DNA from: Hyposmocoma kahamanoa
Lineage: Eukaryota > Arthropoda > Insecta > Lepidoptera > Cosmopterigidae
Length of the DNA stretch: 64,000 nucleotides
Reading direction: 5' to 3'
NCBI RefSeq assembly: GCF_003589595.1
Contig: NW_020653851.1
Location: 23,470,677-23,534,676, forward strand
Shown here: in pieces, positions 52,390-62,974 of the stretch
How the letters are laid out: the number at the start of each line of letters is the position of its first letter
How positions within the stretch are numbered: the first letter of the stretch is position 1
Made by a program: the position numbers and the translations under genes
Notes under the pieces: model-generated
Database searches by the model: none
What the model was told of the DNA's origin: nothing
The model's input: the letters and a program-made list of their open reading frames with translations, nothing else

Positions 52390-52555
52390 GCCAGATAAGT
52401 TGCTTGTGAAGATGATTAGAAAGACGTCTTGTGGCGTGAAGTCTCTGGGCAGTGGCTACGCCTCTCAGATCTTTGCGACTTAAAGCTTTGAATAGGCACT
52501 GCAACTGTTATGGATAAGCGTGTCGTTTACCACCAGGCGCACAATTTGTGATAAC
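52390..52555 (+). repeat. Rep1 3' part
   Basis: GCCTCTCAGATCTTTGCGAC, TTAAAGCTTTGAATAGGCAC, ACTGTTATGGATAAGCGTGT and CACCAGGCGCAC. Confidence 0.85.
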
Positions 52556-52584
52556 AAGAAGACCATCCGCCTTTTGTAATTAAG

Positions 52585-52690
52585 GTTGACTCGGTGGCCC
52601 AACGGTTTGCTCTTTGGACGCTAGGTGAGGTCCCGCATTTGATTCCCAGTAGCGCCATGTTGGGAAACGACTTTTTCTAAATTGATTCTG
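52585..52690 (+). mobile_element. SINE-C head
   Basis: TTGACTCGGTGGCCCAACGG (A box region), B-box-like ATTTGATTCCC, and GTTGGGAAACGACTTTTTCT. It joins LINE sequence at about 52695. Confidence 0.7.
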
Positions 52691-52694
52691 AACC

Positions 52695-53260
52695 CGATGT
52701 TGTGGGTAGAGTCCCGGAGTGAATTCCGTTACTCGGGAACTCATAGAACAGGGAATATCCACTCAATTATAGATATTCCAAAAATCCGCTCGAAGCATTA
52801 CGCTTCCACATTTATGGGCGAAAGGCTATGGATTAGAATACCCTGCCTGCAGACTTGTTCCCTGAACGTTATAACTTGAATCTTTTCTATGCGAAAGTGC
52901 ATAGATAAGATAAGATATAAGATAAGATAAGATATTTATTTATTCACTCTCACATAAGGAAGATTGTACATTATAATTATATGTTAAACAAGACTTAATA
53001 ATGTCTAAAGTTAGCTACCTTAAGCGAGAGTCTGGAGTTCGTACTAGGTAACTAGACCTGTGTTACAAATCTCCAGGCTCCCTCCCCGTTACAATTTATT
53101 TATTTAGTTTTCAAAAAGGTAAGCATATAATCTAAAAGGAAAGATATGAAGATGTTTCGATAGGCATTATTAAGGTGTGCATGCTCTATCGTCGACCTCA
53201 TCGTCACTTTCCATCAAGTGAGATGGAGATCAAATGCGCACTTACTTACATTTTTATTTA
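52695..53260 (+). pseudogene. Jockey-like LINE 3' end, interrupted at 52904-53157
   Basis: GATGTTGTGGGTAG, then IIDIPKIRSKHYAST in the plus frame, ACTTGTTCCCTGAACGTTAT and AACTTGAATCTTTTCTATGC. It resumes after the insertion with AGGCATTATTAAGGTGTGCA and TCACTTTCCATCAAGTGAGA. Same family as 42570-42865. Confidence 0.75.
52904..53157 (-). mobile_element. Short LINE 3'-end insertion with (GATAA)n
   Basis: Starts with GATAAGATAAGATAAGATAT (tail of a minus-strand retrotransposon) followed by TTCACTCTCACATAAGGAAG and a non-coding UTR. It splits the Jockey-like tail between GTGCATAG and ATAGGCATT, so it is younger than that tail. Confidence 0.65.
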
Positions 53261-54035
53261 AAAAAAAACCTAAGGAGTTGTCCGCCACGCTTACGCTTGC
53301 CCTCCTCAAGTTCAGAGTAAAAGATGCGCTTCGGCACTCGCTGATCCGCCATATAGCCACGAGACATAGCTATACTTACAATAAGCACCAACTACCATTT
53401 TTTGTAAAATGAAATTTCAGAAAGTCATTAAAAAAGTTATAATTCATTAAAAAAACTCGTAATATTGTAGGCTGTGCACATATCCAGGCTCCTACGGCTA
53501 ATTGGGAGCGGGCGCGGAATATTTTGCGATAGCATCGCTCATCGCAGGCTCGTACTTAACACCTATTTAATGGTTCTCTTGTCCCTTTGATAACGGCTTT
53601 GTATTCGCGTTACATTGTTACAACATGAATTTAATCATAACATGAAGATCCATACACTGAATAGTTTTGCAAAATCTACTTGACTTAATAATATCGAACA
53701 ATTCGCACCTATAGAACACAATAACGTAAGTGCAAAAATTTCAAAAAAGTAACCTAATAATAGGATACGACTTAAAAAGTATTAAAATTTCTTGTGCGAC
53801 ATCGACTTTTAAGTAATTAGAGGGACTATTTCAAAAACTACTTATTGGCTAGTTGAGACCAGCTGCCCGCTCAGGGAACGGTTAGCTCCAGAGATTTCAG
53901 ATAACAACATTGACCTAACCTAATTGTGTTTTGTCATCATATGATAAACTATATTTTGTTATATCCTATAATAATTCGTACAAACGTTAACGTTACAAAA
54001 AGTAAATTAATATGACTATTTCTTATAAGCTACTC
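53261..54035. other. No recognisable gene
   Basis: Nothing assigned. Confidence 0.5.
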
Positions 54036-54037
54036 AA

Positions 54038-54233
54038 CATAGCCCCGCACGAGGGAAACCCTGTGTCGCGGGTACCATGGACACACACATAGACGACCAC
54101 AAATTACACCCAAACTCACGAGAGAAATAAATGTAGGCCACACAAATGTCTCCCGGCCCGGGGATCGAACCTGGGACCTCTGCGTAGCAGTCCCATGCAG
54201 GCACGGTTACCGTTCGGCCACAGAGACAGTTAA
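54038..54233 (-). mobile_element. SINE-A
   Basis: AGCCCCGCACGAGGGAAACC, ACTCACGAGAGAAATAAATG, B box complement GGGATCGAACC and CCGTTCGGCCACAGAGACAG. It lacks the (TAA)n tail. Confidence 0.9.
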
Positions 54234-55055
54234 AATTGCATTATAACTTTTATTTATATTATTATCAATGTTAGGTTAAAGTACTTACTACCGTTAAATT
54301 AACATAACTCTTAATAAATGTGTACTTTACGCTTACTGCTGATATTAGAAACTGAAATGTGTTCCAAAGAATATTGCTGAATTGATTGAAGTAAAAATTA
54401 AGCACCGATCTAAGAATTAATTTTTCTTTTAAGGCTAATGTTCTGACTTTACGTCAGTGTTCTTCTGGCATTCTTAAAGTTGATAAACATTTTAATAAGA
54501 ACAACGACGGAACTGTATGTAGGCTGCCGAAAAAACAAGTAAATAGCAAGCAAAATATTAATTTAATTAAATCCGGAAAAATAGTTTCATTTCCTAAGCA
54601 AAATATTAATTTAGAATAATGCAAATTTTTCACAAATAAAGCCTATAATATCTTTATTAGTGATTTTTTGCAAAAAACACTAGAATTAATACCAATCGAA
54701 AAAAAATATCAGTAAAAAAGTAAAAAAATAAAAATATGCAAAAATGACATTTTTGCACTAATGTCATTGTCGTTCTAGAGGTGCGAATTATAAAAGTTGT
54801 GTAAATTGAATCATCTACAAAACAATAGTGAAATAAAAAATGGCGTCTGTGCAACTCACAACATAAATATTATATAAGTTCCATTGCACACCGCTAGATG
54901 ACGTAGAGCGATTTCTGTGCATTCCTGAATCGCATTTTCAAAAGAATAGTGTGACTACCACTCATCAATCTCACAATTCAGTAGAATAATTCCCCTTTCT
55001 GGTCGAAGCATATAGTAGCATACAGGGCTTTTTTCTGAAGGACACTGCAGGTTTG
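54234..55055. other. No gene; small hairpin-family scrap
   Basis: 54568-54600 (AATCCGGAAAAATAGTTTCA) matches an arm of the 46089-46249 hairpin. Otherwise AT-rich. Confidence 0.5.
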
Positions 55056-55059
55056 TTTA

Positions 55060-55450
55060 TAATACTAAGGGACGGGACGATCAAATCCTGCGCCTGGTGG
55101 TAAGCGACACTCCTGTTCATAGCAGTTGCAGTGCCAAACTGGACAAAGTGTCTACTGCTGTTTGTCAATTTATGTCTCAAGAGAGCAGTGACATTGCCCC
55201 TCAGATCTTTGCGATTTAAAGCTCTGAGTGGCACTGCAACTGTTATGGACAGGCGTATCGCTAACTATCAGGCGCACGATTCTTTCGTCCCGTCACTTGA
55301 TATAATAATAAAAAAGTCCCGTGTGCCTATAATTCCATTAGCACTCTTCAAAACCGGAACGCAGTAACACATTACTGCAGAAATAGATAAGGTGGCAGAA
55401 CTTCCCTGGACGATTTCTTTCACAAGGAGCTCTACTGCTACAATATTATT
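55060..55450. repeat. Rep1 copy split by an inverted Rep1 copy
   Basis: Minus-strand Rep1 3' end at 55060-55132 (GGGACGGGACGATCAAATCC). A plus-strand partial copy follows at 55155-55310 (TCAATTTATGTCTCAAGAGA, TTTAAAGCTCTGAGTGGCAC, CCCGTCACTTGATATAATAA). The minus-strand 5' part resumes at 55311-55450 (AGTCCCGTGTGCCTATAATT, TTCACAAGGAGCTCTACTGC). The missing middle of the first copy equals the site of the second. Confidence 0.85.
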
Positions 55451-55965
55451 TTACTTCATACCGTCAGAAGTGTGGGTCGAAGTGTCCACCAATATCAAAC
55501 GAAATATTCCTCAATATTCTAAGCACTGGTAACAAAACAATCAGGAAGCAACAAAAACCCATTACGCTCTGCCTATACATCGCGGGCTGGAAATTAAAAC
55601 GGATGTTTTATTTCATTGCTTCGCCACGATTCCCACAGAGGCGTGTTGAAGAGCAGAACAAATATCGCAACAAAACGATAGATTTATTGCCGCCGATCGC
55701 CATTACGGGGCGAATTTAATTAGCTCACACGGAAGGCGAAACGCAAACACATTTAAAATGGTGGCTTCGTGTTAGGAAGTGGACACAAGAGGCTATATCG
55801 GTTACACTAAATATCCATGCAGCTGCTGGTAGCGTGGCAAGTTCAGCTCTAGAAGCGTGGGAAATGACCCTTTCACGCAGCAAGAAGTTTTTTTTTAGGA
55901 AAACGACATTACAGACCGTTTATATAGCTTTGTTTATATTTCGCAAAGTTTAGTTGATTTTTTTT
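55451..55965. other. No recognisable gene
   Basis: Nothing assigned. Confidence 0.5.
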
Positions 55966-55969
55966 TGTA

Positions 55970-56577
55970 CAAAGTGAACGGGACGATCAAGTCGTGCGCC
56001 TGATGGTAAGCTACACGCCTGTCTATAACAGTTACAGTGCCACTCAGAGCTTTAAATCGCAAAGATTTGAGAGGCACTGCTACTGCGCCCGACACCCTGA
56101 AACATAAGTTGAAAAGTCTCATCTGTGTATAATTTCACCAGCACCCCATACCCTTGAAATTCGAAACACAGTACTGCTCACATAACCGCTTGGCGGCCGA
56201 AATAGGTAAGGTGGCAGTACTTCCCTGGACGAATTTTTCCCAGGGATTCGCTCTGGACCTTTTGGAGGGAAAAGTGTCGTTTTTATTTTGACTTTCAATT
56301 ATTTTGTGAAATCTAGTTTGAAGTGGAATAGGATGGTGCTATTGTGCCTTAATCGAAGATTAAAACGCGAAATTTTACGAATCTCGAAGTAAAATACCCG
56401 TATCGGCCCGTTCTAAGGAATCCCGAGTCAATCCAAGCACGCCGCCTCAAATTGCCTATCCTCTTTGTGGCGGCCATATTTACAGAAATATAATTAAACG
56501 TTTATGTTTTCGGCTGAAAGACTTTGTTTCCATGGCCAAAAACGAACTTTTCCCAAGGAGCTCTACTGTAACTACAA
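55970..56577 (-). repeat. Rep1, split by a MITE
   Basis: GAACGGGACGATCAAGTCGT through GTGGCAGTACTTCCCTGGAC and GAATTTTTCCCA, then the insertion at 56243-56547, then AGGAGCTCTACTGTAACTAC. The two pieces join cleanly when the insertion and one TTTTCCCA are removed. Confidence 0.9.
56243..56547 (-). mobile_element. 8-bp-TSD MITE, copy 2
   Basis: 305 bp flanked by TTTTCCCA at 56235-56242 and 56548-56555. Core shared with 29637-29938 in inverse orientation (GGGATTCGCTCTGGACCTTT, GTGCCTTAATCGAAGATTAA, CGGCCATATTTACAGAAAT). Ends are only weakly inverted. Because it sits in Rep1, the empty site is known. Confidence 0.85.
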
Positions 56578-57570
56578 TTTACTACAGATAATTAAAATCA
56601 ATGGTAAACTGTTACAGTTTTTAAATCTAAAAAAACGCATTTTGTATACTTTAGATTTTTTCAATAAAGGTAAGACTGGATTAAATCGATGTTTATGTCT
56701 GATTCTTATTTATTTAAATATTAACATTACTATTATATATTATCACGTGTATGTATCAAGGTATGGTTAATACTTACAATATAAAAAAATCTTATAAATG
56801 TAAATACCGATATCAAATCAAAATATGGTGCATACTTAGGGTGCATATTAATTTTGAAATTTTCTCCGTATAGGAAACGTTACGAAGCACTTTTCTGAGA
56901 ATGCAGGTGACAAGTTTTTTTTTAAAAATCCAATGGCAAGAAAGTCATATCAACACTAAACTAGTAAATAAATCCTATTTCTAAGTAGTGGTGGCATTGC
57001 CATCTAGTGGCGTAATTGGTGACTACGAAATTAAAATTCATTAATATTTTAATAGCACAAACTTATTCCGATACAATGTTTGCAGTATTTATACGTCATT
57101 ACATAAATTCGTGTATATATAAGTGACTAATTTAATAATTATAATTCACTGTTACTATTGACTATTGACGGTTGAATGAATGATGATGTGAATGATTTAC
57201 TGAACAGCTGAATGTGATGAAGTTCCGGAAGAAACAACTCGCGGCCTTTAGCAATGCATACTTGATGACCGCGAAATAAATACTAGAATTCGTAAAGACC
57301 ATTAACTATTAAAATTGTGAATAACGCTTTGATTATGCCGTAAATTATTAACGTGATATTTAAATAGGAAATGAAATAATCTTTTATTTATTTAGATTTA
57401 CACATATTTGCTTTTTTAAAGTAACAGGTCCGACGGTCAAGGCTGTATTATACAAATCAGCCTATTCTGAAGTACGGTTACAAAAGTTAATAATTTAATT
57501 TAAATCTTTTTTTTTATTTACTAAACAACGTTCCAGTGGACGCTACATACGATTTGAAAAATATTTCATT
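56578..57570. other. No recognisable gene
   Basis: AT-rich DNA before the LINE. Nothing assigned. Confidence 0.5.
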
Positions 57571-57582
57571 AAAAAAATATGA
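57571..57582. repeat. Likely LINE target duplication, left copy
   Basis: AAAAAAATATGA, repeated at 63333-63344 after the A-tail. Its A-richness makes the exact edge uncertain. Confidence 0.6.
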
Positions 57583-57777
57583 GGAAAGCGCGGGAAAGCT
57601 CGATTTAGGCGGGTTAATTTTTTCGGCTTAGAAATTGAATATTTAATAATAATTGTAATTAGGTGGTCAGGAGTGTAGTATTTGTGTAAATACTATTTAT
57701 TTGATTGTATATTATTGTTTTTTGTGTAAATAGTCATCATCATCTGGTGAGTTTTATCATTTTTCCTTTCGCCTAAA
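57583..57777 (+). promoter_or_regulatory. LINE 5' UTR
   Basis: Starts GGAAAGCGCGGGAAAGCTCG, the most GC-rich part of the leader, as expected for an internal pol II promoter. The rest is AT-rich to the ORF1 ATG at 57778. Confidence 0.5.
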
Positions 57778-59331
57778 ATGGACGAGCCCCCTGATCCAGG
57801 GGGCACAGTCCCCGCAGTTGGTAGAAACGTGATTATTGCCTCCAATGACTCCAGTATGGACACGGACCATACTGATAACTCTCTAAAAGGAAGAAAACGT
57901 ATTCGGCAGCGTAAAATTTGCAAACATTGCAATAAGAAAAAACGTAAGCATAAGTCTCAATCGGACAATGGATGTGGTTGTTCAGATAGCGACATTTGCG
58001 GTACCAAGTTTAATAGTACTACAGAAGTTTTCTTAACGCCCCCATCATCTTCCCCGGTTCAGCCTGTTGCTGCTCCCATACCTACCTCTTCTACGAATAC
58101 TAACACTACCCAGAAAGACCAGGATTTGCCAGGCCGCCGATTGTTTGAGCATCAAGATATCTCTCCGTATGTAGTACATGTACAAAGATTAACCACTTCC
58201 TTTAATGACGGAACCTCTATACACCCAGTTCACTTTGGCAATTTTCTTAAAAAGAATGGTTTTAAAAACATAATTAATGGTAGTGTGAAAAAGATTGGCA
58301 GGAACAGAGTTTCCCTATCCTTCTCAGACTTCCAGAGCGCTAATTTTTTCTTGAATGACACTAGTTTGGTAGCTAACAATTACAAAGCTTTTATACCTAC
58401 CTTCAGCATTACCAGAATGGGCCTAGTTCGTGGAGTTCCTGCAGACCTAACCCCCGAAGAAGTGAAAGAAAGTATGTCAGTTCCTATTGGTTGTGGAGAT
58501 ATTGTTAAGATAAGACGTTTAAACTATAAGGTGACTGTTGACAATCAAACTACGTGGAAACCTTCCCAAACTGTAGTTGTGACCTTTGATGGGCAAGTTT
58601 TACCAAAAAGAATATTTATGCTTTATAATGCTCTTCAAGTAGAATTGTACATCTTTCCAACTGTCCAATGCTATAATTGTTGTCGGTATGGACATACTAA
58701 ATTACAATGTCGTTCTAAGCCTCGATGTTTTAAGTGTGGGCAGGATCACTCAGGTGAATCATGTTCTGTAGATGAAGGTGACGCTCAGTGCTGTCACTGT
58801 TCTGGGTCTCATTTAGCTACTAGCAAGTTATGTCCAGAATATGAAAGGCAGAGGCGTATAAAAGTGTCTATGGCTCAAAATAGTATTTCTTATTCTGAAG
58901 CTTACAAACTTCATCCCGCAGTGACAAAGCCTTATGCTGATATTCTGGCTTCTCCACCTCCTCCACGTAGTTCTTTTACTTCCACTTCTCATAGTACTAA
59001 TCCATCATCTTACAAAAAAACTGTGTTTTTAAAACCTAAAGACCCACCAAAGCAACAAACAGGCTATGATCAGAAAGCTCATAATGAGTTTGCTAAGGAA
59101 TATAATATGACCAATGAAAATTCTAGAGGAACAATGTTCAATTTTATTAATAATGAGGGCCGTCAGCCTTCCATAGCTGATATTATATTATCTTTGATAA
59201 ATCTATTATCCCAGTCTAATATGATTGTACCGTCCAACGTTGCTTGCTTAACTCAAAGTTTAAATGAAAACTTTAACATTCACTCCCAACGCAACGGTAA
59301 TACAGTGGAATTGCCGAAGCATAGTAAATAA
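57778..59331 (+). CDS. LINE ORF1 (Gag-like, three zinc knuckles)
   Basis: 517 aa nucleic-acid-binding protein that coats retrotransposon RNA into particles. The N-terminus is acidic, followed by a basic Cys-rich segment (KICKHCNKKKRKHK, about residues 43-56). Residues ~120-295 are likely RRM-type folds, judged only from their layout (ISPYVVHVQRL, FSITRMGLVRGVPADLT, SQTVVVTFDG). Three CCHC knuckles follow: C298-x2-C-x4-H-x4-C, C317-x2-C-x3-H-x4-C, and C338-x2-C-x3-H-x6-C. The C-terminal ~150 residues are Ser/Pro-rich and probably disordered, ending in a helix-rich region (PSIADIILSLINLLSQ). No stop or frameshift. It overlaps ORF2, so ORF2 may be translated by reinitiation or frameshifting; the sequence does not decide this. 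Confidence 0.92.
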   Translation: MDEPPDPGGTVPAVGRNVIIASNDSSMDTDHTDNSLKGRKRIRQRKICKHCNKKKRKHKSQSDNGCGCSDSDICGTKFNSTTEVFLTPPSSSPVQPVAAPIPTSSTNTNTTQKDQDLPGRRLFEHQDISPYVVHVQRLTTSFNDGTSIHPVHFGNFLKKNGFKNIINGSVKKIGRNRVSLSFSDFQSANFFLNDTSLVANNYKAFIPTFSITRMGLVRGVPADLTPEEVKESMSVPIGCGDIVKIRRLNYKVTVDNQTTWKPSQTVVVTFDGQVLPKRIFMLYNALQVELYIFPTVQCYNCCRYGHTKLQCRSKPRCFKCGQDHSGESCSVDEGDAQCCHCSGSHLATSKLCPEYERQRRIKVSMAQNSISYSEAYKLHPAVTKPYADILASPPPPRSSFTSTSHSTNPSSYKKTVFLKPKDPPKQQTGYDQKAHNEFAKEYNMTNENSRGTMFNFINNEGRQPSIADIILSLINLLSQSNMIVPSNVACLTQSLNENFNIHSQRNGNTVELPKHSK

Positions 59332-62300
59332 AAAATCTGACTTAATATATATTGTAAATAAATTTAATCCTTTTATTATTTCTTTATCTGAGACCTGGCT
59401 TAGACCTGAGTTCAGGTTTAAGATCCCAGGCTTTTCCTGTCTTCGCGAAGACAGAACTGATGGGCATGGCGGTGTTGCCTTGCTCATTAGCAATTGTTAT
59501 CCCTTTTCTTTAATTAATCTTCCTTCTCATAGTGATGACTATTCAGTCATTGCTGCTTCTGTAAATAATATTTCTTTTGTTTCTATTTATGTACCTCATC
59601 CAACTACCATAATATTAAATCAAATTAATAATCTGTTTTCTATTCTTCCCAAACCATGTTTAGTCATGGGTGATTTTAATTGTCAACATCAAGTATGGGG
59701 AAGCTCCTTATCAAATTGCTATGGAGATCAAATACTTGACATATTAGACACCAACAATCTTTCCTTATTGAACACTGGAACTCCTACTCGCCTTACTGAC
59801 CCCAACAACTCTGTTAGTGCCATTGACCTTTCAATATGTTCTCCTAGTCTATCACTTTCCTTAACATGGCAGACCTTGACATCGACCTTTGGTAGTGATC
59901 ACTTCCCCATAGTCATTACTTTTCCATTTCAGAGTAAAACGAACTTGAAATACAAGTCTAACTATAGATACAACTTACAAGGTGATAAATGGGATCAATT
60001 TAAAAAGCTTATTAAATCAAAGATGTCTACTCTACCCGATATAAACTGCAATAATGTCATAGAAAATTCAAATGCTTTAGCTTTGTTAATTACTCAGTGT
60101 GCAGATGTAATTTTCCCTATTAAAAACAGTTATTCAAACCATATCCCCTCCCCTGTCTGGTGGGATGAAGAATGTACCTCAGCTGTTAAAAGGCGTAAAG
60201 AGGCTGAAGAACGATATCGATATGGTATGACTATCGAGAACTTTGAGTCGCTCAAGTTAATTATGTCTGAAACAAAAAAGACTCTCAAAGAGAAGAAGTT
60301 TCAAAGCTGGCGTAGATTTTGTGATTCCATCAGTCCCAGTACCAACTCTTCTGTTGTATGGAACATGATACGTCGATTTAGATCTGCCTTTAAAGATTCC
60401 CCTTTAAGAAACTTACCTCTTGATATTGCTGAACAGTTCATTGATAAATTAGCCCCTCCGATAGCCCAACAACAAATAGTTCTTGGTAAAGTTTTAGTTT
60501 CAAATGATGAATCAGGGTTAAGTTTGCCATTTTCGTTGAAAGAATTGAGAGGCGTTTTGTCTAATACTGTAGACTCTGCTCCTGGTAGTGATGGAATTAC
60601 TTATTCCCTTTTATCTAATTTGGATGATTCTGCCCTTTATTATTATTTACAGTTGATTAACACATCCATGTTGACAGGTGAAATTTCGCCATCTTGGAAA
60701 AGCCAGATAGTGTTACCAGTTTTGAAACCAAATAAAAATCCAACAGAAAGCTCATCTTACCGTCCCATTGCCTTGTCTTCTGTCTTAATCAAAACTGCTG
60801 AAAGTTTAGTGAAAACCCGGTTGGATTGGTATGTTGAACATAACAATTTGTTGCCCAATAATCAGTACGGATTTCGAAAAGGTAGAAGCACCATGGACTG
60901 TCTCTCTATATTTACAACAGATATAAGATTAGCTTTTTCGATCGGTAATTCTATTTTAGCTGCCTTTTTAGACATCAGTTCGGCATATGATAATGTTCTT
61001 TTTCCAATTTTAAAAACAAAATTAGATTGTTTAAAGGTTCCACCATTATTATCTAACTTCATTATAAATTTATTAAACAATAGAACTATTAATGTTATAA
61101 ATGATGAATATTCTTTACAGAGGACAATAAATAAAGGTCTTCCGCAAGGTTCTGTTTTGAGTCCCATACTGTACAACATATACACTCATGATTTAGACAG
61201 GTATTTAGGTAATGGAGTTTCTATTTTACAATATGCTGACGATGTTCTTTTATATGTTGAATCTAATCTAAGTGACCAAGCCGTGAATGTACTATCAAAT
61301 AAATTGACATTGTTAAAGTGCTGGTTAGATTCGAATGGTCTAGAGTTATCTGCTAGCAAAAGCTCCATTGTGTTTTTCTCAAGGCGTAAAGTTCATCCTG
61401 CAATAAATGTTTCTTTTAATAATAACCCAATCCCTGTTGTTGGCCAGGTTAAATATCTTGGTATTCTTTTTGATTGTAAAATGAATGGATCTCCTCATTG
61501 TGATTATGTTGTTAATAAATGTGAAAAAGTTCTTAACATGCTTAGATGTTTATGCGGGGTCTGGTGGGGCAGCCATTCGTACTCTTTAAAACTGCTATAT
61601 AATGCTCTGATTAGGAGTATAATTGACTATGGATCTTTGATGCTGGAGCCATGTGTCTTGTCTAATCTTAAAAAGCTAGATAAGATTCAGTCGAAGGCCC
61701 TCAGAATAATAACCGGTGCTATGAAATCAAGTCCGATAAATGCGATGCAAGTGGAGTGCGTTGAACCTCCGCTTGCCCTTCGTCGACAGTTTTTGGCTGA
61801 TAAATTCTTTTTCCGCATTATCCAATTTAATCGTCACCCTTTGCTGCAAAAACTTGAGCTATTAAACAATCTAATAAATACACCTGGTTATTGGTCTCAC
61901 AAAAGTACTCCTTGCCTTATAAATAGTTTTAGAAAGTATCTTACATTACAAGCTCCAACTCATAGTTTTTCCACTCACCCATTATACGGTAGTAATTATG
62001 AATGCCTTATTTTGCCCCCTGACGTCTGTTTTGATTTTAGTGAAGTTAATAGACGTTTTGCTAACGCTTCCTTTAACTTTAACTTAGATATTAATTGGCA
62101 TTCCTACAACCATATTTTCACTGATGCCTCTAAACTAGATAACTCGGCCGTAGGAGTGGGTGTTCTTCATTCTCAATACAATATCATTCAAAAAACAAAG
62201 CTTCCTCCTGAAACATCCGTTTTCACTGGTGAATGCGTAGGTCTTCTTAAGGCAGTTGAATACATTCTCTTAATAAAATTACATAAAACAATAATATTTT

Positions 62301-62974
62301 CTGATTGTAAAAGTGCTCTGCAGTCATTATGTAAATTCCCTTTTAAATCAGGTAACATTTTCCCAATTATTTGTCAAATTCGTGAAGCTCTTTACAAGTG
62401 CCATTCAAAGGGTCTTTCTGTATTATTTGTGTGGATACCAAGTCACAGTGATATTAGAGGTAACGAGAGAGCCGATATCTTAGCTAAAGATGCAATAAAT
62501 AACGGCGATGTAGATTTATATAGAAACTTTGCTCATGACTTGGCTACACTACCTGCTATTTACCTTAAAGAATCTTGGCAAACTGTCTGGGAAACAAGCA
62601 GTAAAGCTACGGGCAGATATTTTCGTGATATACAGTCCGACATCCCTGTCAAACCTTGGTTTTCGCGTATACATTTTGAGAAACGTGTTACTTCAATCAT
62701 TACAAGAATGAGATTAGGACATACTTGCTCAACTGAACATCTTGCTAGACTTAATATAATATCTGATTCAATGTGCGAATGCGAACAAGACATTGGCAGT
62801 CTGAACCACCTTTTCTTTTCCTGTCCGAGATATGACCGTGCTTCATTTTTTCAATCTATAATTTCTTTACAAATTCCTTTACCAACATCTATTCCTCTGT
62901 TATTATCGTATAATAATTATTCCGTTTACAATGTTTTGGCTCAGTTTATAAGGAAAAATGATATTAAAATTTAG
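59264..62974 (+). CDS. LINE ORF2: endonuclease, reverse transcriptase, RNase H
   Basis: 1236 aa. An APE-type endonuclease (residues ~10-225) has WNCRS (15-19), catalytic SETW (E43), GDFN (136-139) and GSDHFP (210-215). The reverse transcriptase (~420-720) has PGSDGI, YRPIALSS, YGFRKGRST, the first catalytic Asp D570 in AFLDISSAYD, GLPQGSVLSP (625-634), and YADD (657-660). RNase H has TDAS (D954), E990 in GECVGLLKAVE, D1014 in FSDCKSAL, and D1071 in GNERADILAKDA, the full D-E-D-D set. A C-terminal Cys/His motif begins at C1171 (CECEQDIGSLNHLFFSCPRY). Every key residue of the three enzymes is present and the frame is unbroken, so the copy may be competent. The ATG at 59264 is the first Met of the frame and lies inside the ORF1 end. 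Confidence 0.95.
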   Translation: MKTLTFTPNATVIQWNCRSIVNKKSDLIYIVNKFNPFIISLSETWLRPEFRFKIPGFSCLREDRTDGHGGVALLISNCYPFSLINLPSHSDDYSVIAASVNNISFVSIYVPHPTTIILNQINNLFSILPKPCLVMGDFNCQHQVWGSSLSNCYGDQILDILDTNNLSLLNTGTPTRLTDPNNSVSAIDLSICSPSLSLSLTWQTLTSTFGSDHFPIVITFPFQSKTNLKYKSNYRYNLQGDKWDQFKKLIKSKMSTLPDINCNNVIENSNALALLITQCADVIFPIKNSYSNHIPSPVWWDEECTSAVKRRKEAEERYRYGMTIENFESLKLIMSETKKTLKEKKFQSWRRFCDSISPSTNSSVVWNMIRRFRSAFKDSPLRNLPLDIAEQFIDKLAPPIAQQQIVLGKVLVSNDESGLSLPFSLKELRGVLSNTVDSAPGSDGITYSLLSNLDDSALYYYLQLINTSMLTGEISPSWKSQIVLPVLKPNKNPTESSSYRPIALSSVLIKTAESLVKTRLDWYVEHNNLLPNNQYGFRKGRSTMDCLSIFTTDIRLAFSIGNSILAAFLDISSAYDNVLFPILKTKLDCLKVPPLLSNFIINLLNNRTINVINDEYSLQRTINKGLPQGSVLSPILYNIYTHDLDRYLGNGVSILQYADDVLLYVESNLSDQAVNVLSNKLTLLKCWLDSNGLELSASKSSIVFFSRRKVHPAINVSFNNNPIPVVGQVKYLGILFDCKMNGSPHCDYVVNKCEKVLNMLRCLCGVWWGSHSYSLKLLYNALIRSIIDYGSLMLEPCVLSNLKKLDKIQSKALRIITGAMKSSPINAMQVECVEPPLALRRQFLADKFFFRIIQFNRHPLLQKLELLNNLINTPGYWSHKSTPCLINSFRKYLTLQAPTHSFSTHPLYGSNYECLILPPDVCFDFSEVNRRFANASFNFNLDINWHSYNHIFTDASKLDNSAVGVGVLHSQYNIIQKTKLPPETSVFTGECVGLLKAVEYILLIKLHKTIIFSDCKSALQSLCKFPFKSGNIFPIICQIREALYKCHSKGLSVLFVWIPSHSDIRGNERADILAKDAINNGDVDLYRNFAHDLATLPAIYLKESWQTVWETSSKATGRYFRDIQSDIPVKPWFSRIHFEKRVTSIITRMRLGHTCSTEHLARLNIISDSMCECEQDIGSLNHLFFSCPRYDRASFFQSIISLQIPLPTSIPLLLSYNNYSVYNVLAQFIRKNDIKI

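Noticed and set aside
55934..56122. Recurrent short frames with 'TVTVIDRRVAYHQAHDL'-like peptides, also at 37106, 55234 and elsewhere
   Set aside because: They arise from the same segment of Rep1 read in a chance open frame. Copies differ by frameshifts and stops, so no selection for a protein is seen.
60862..61185. 107-codon minus-strand frame within the LINE
   Set aside because: Shadow of the reverse transcriptase coding sequence.
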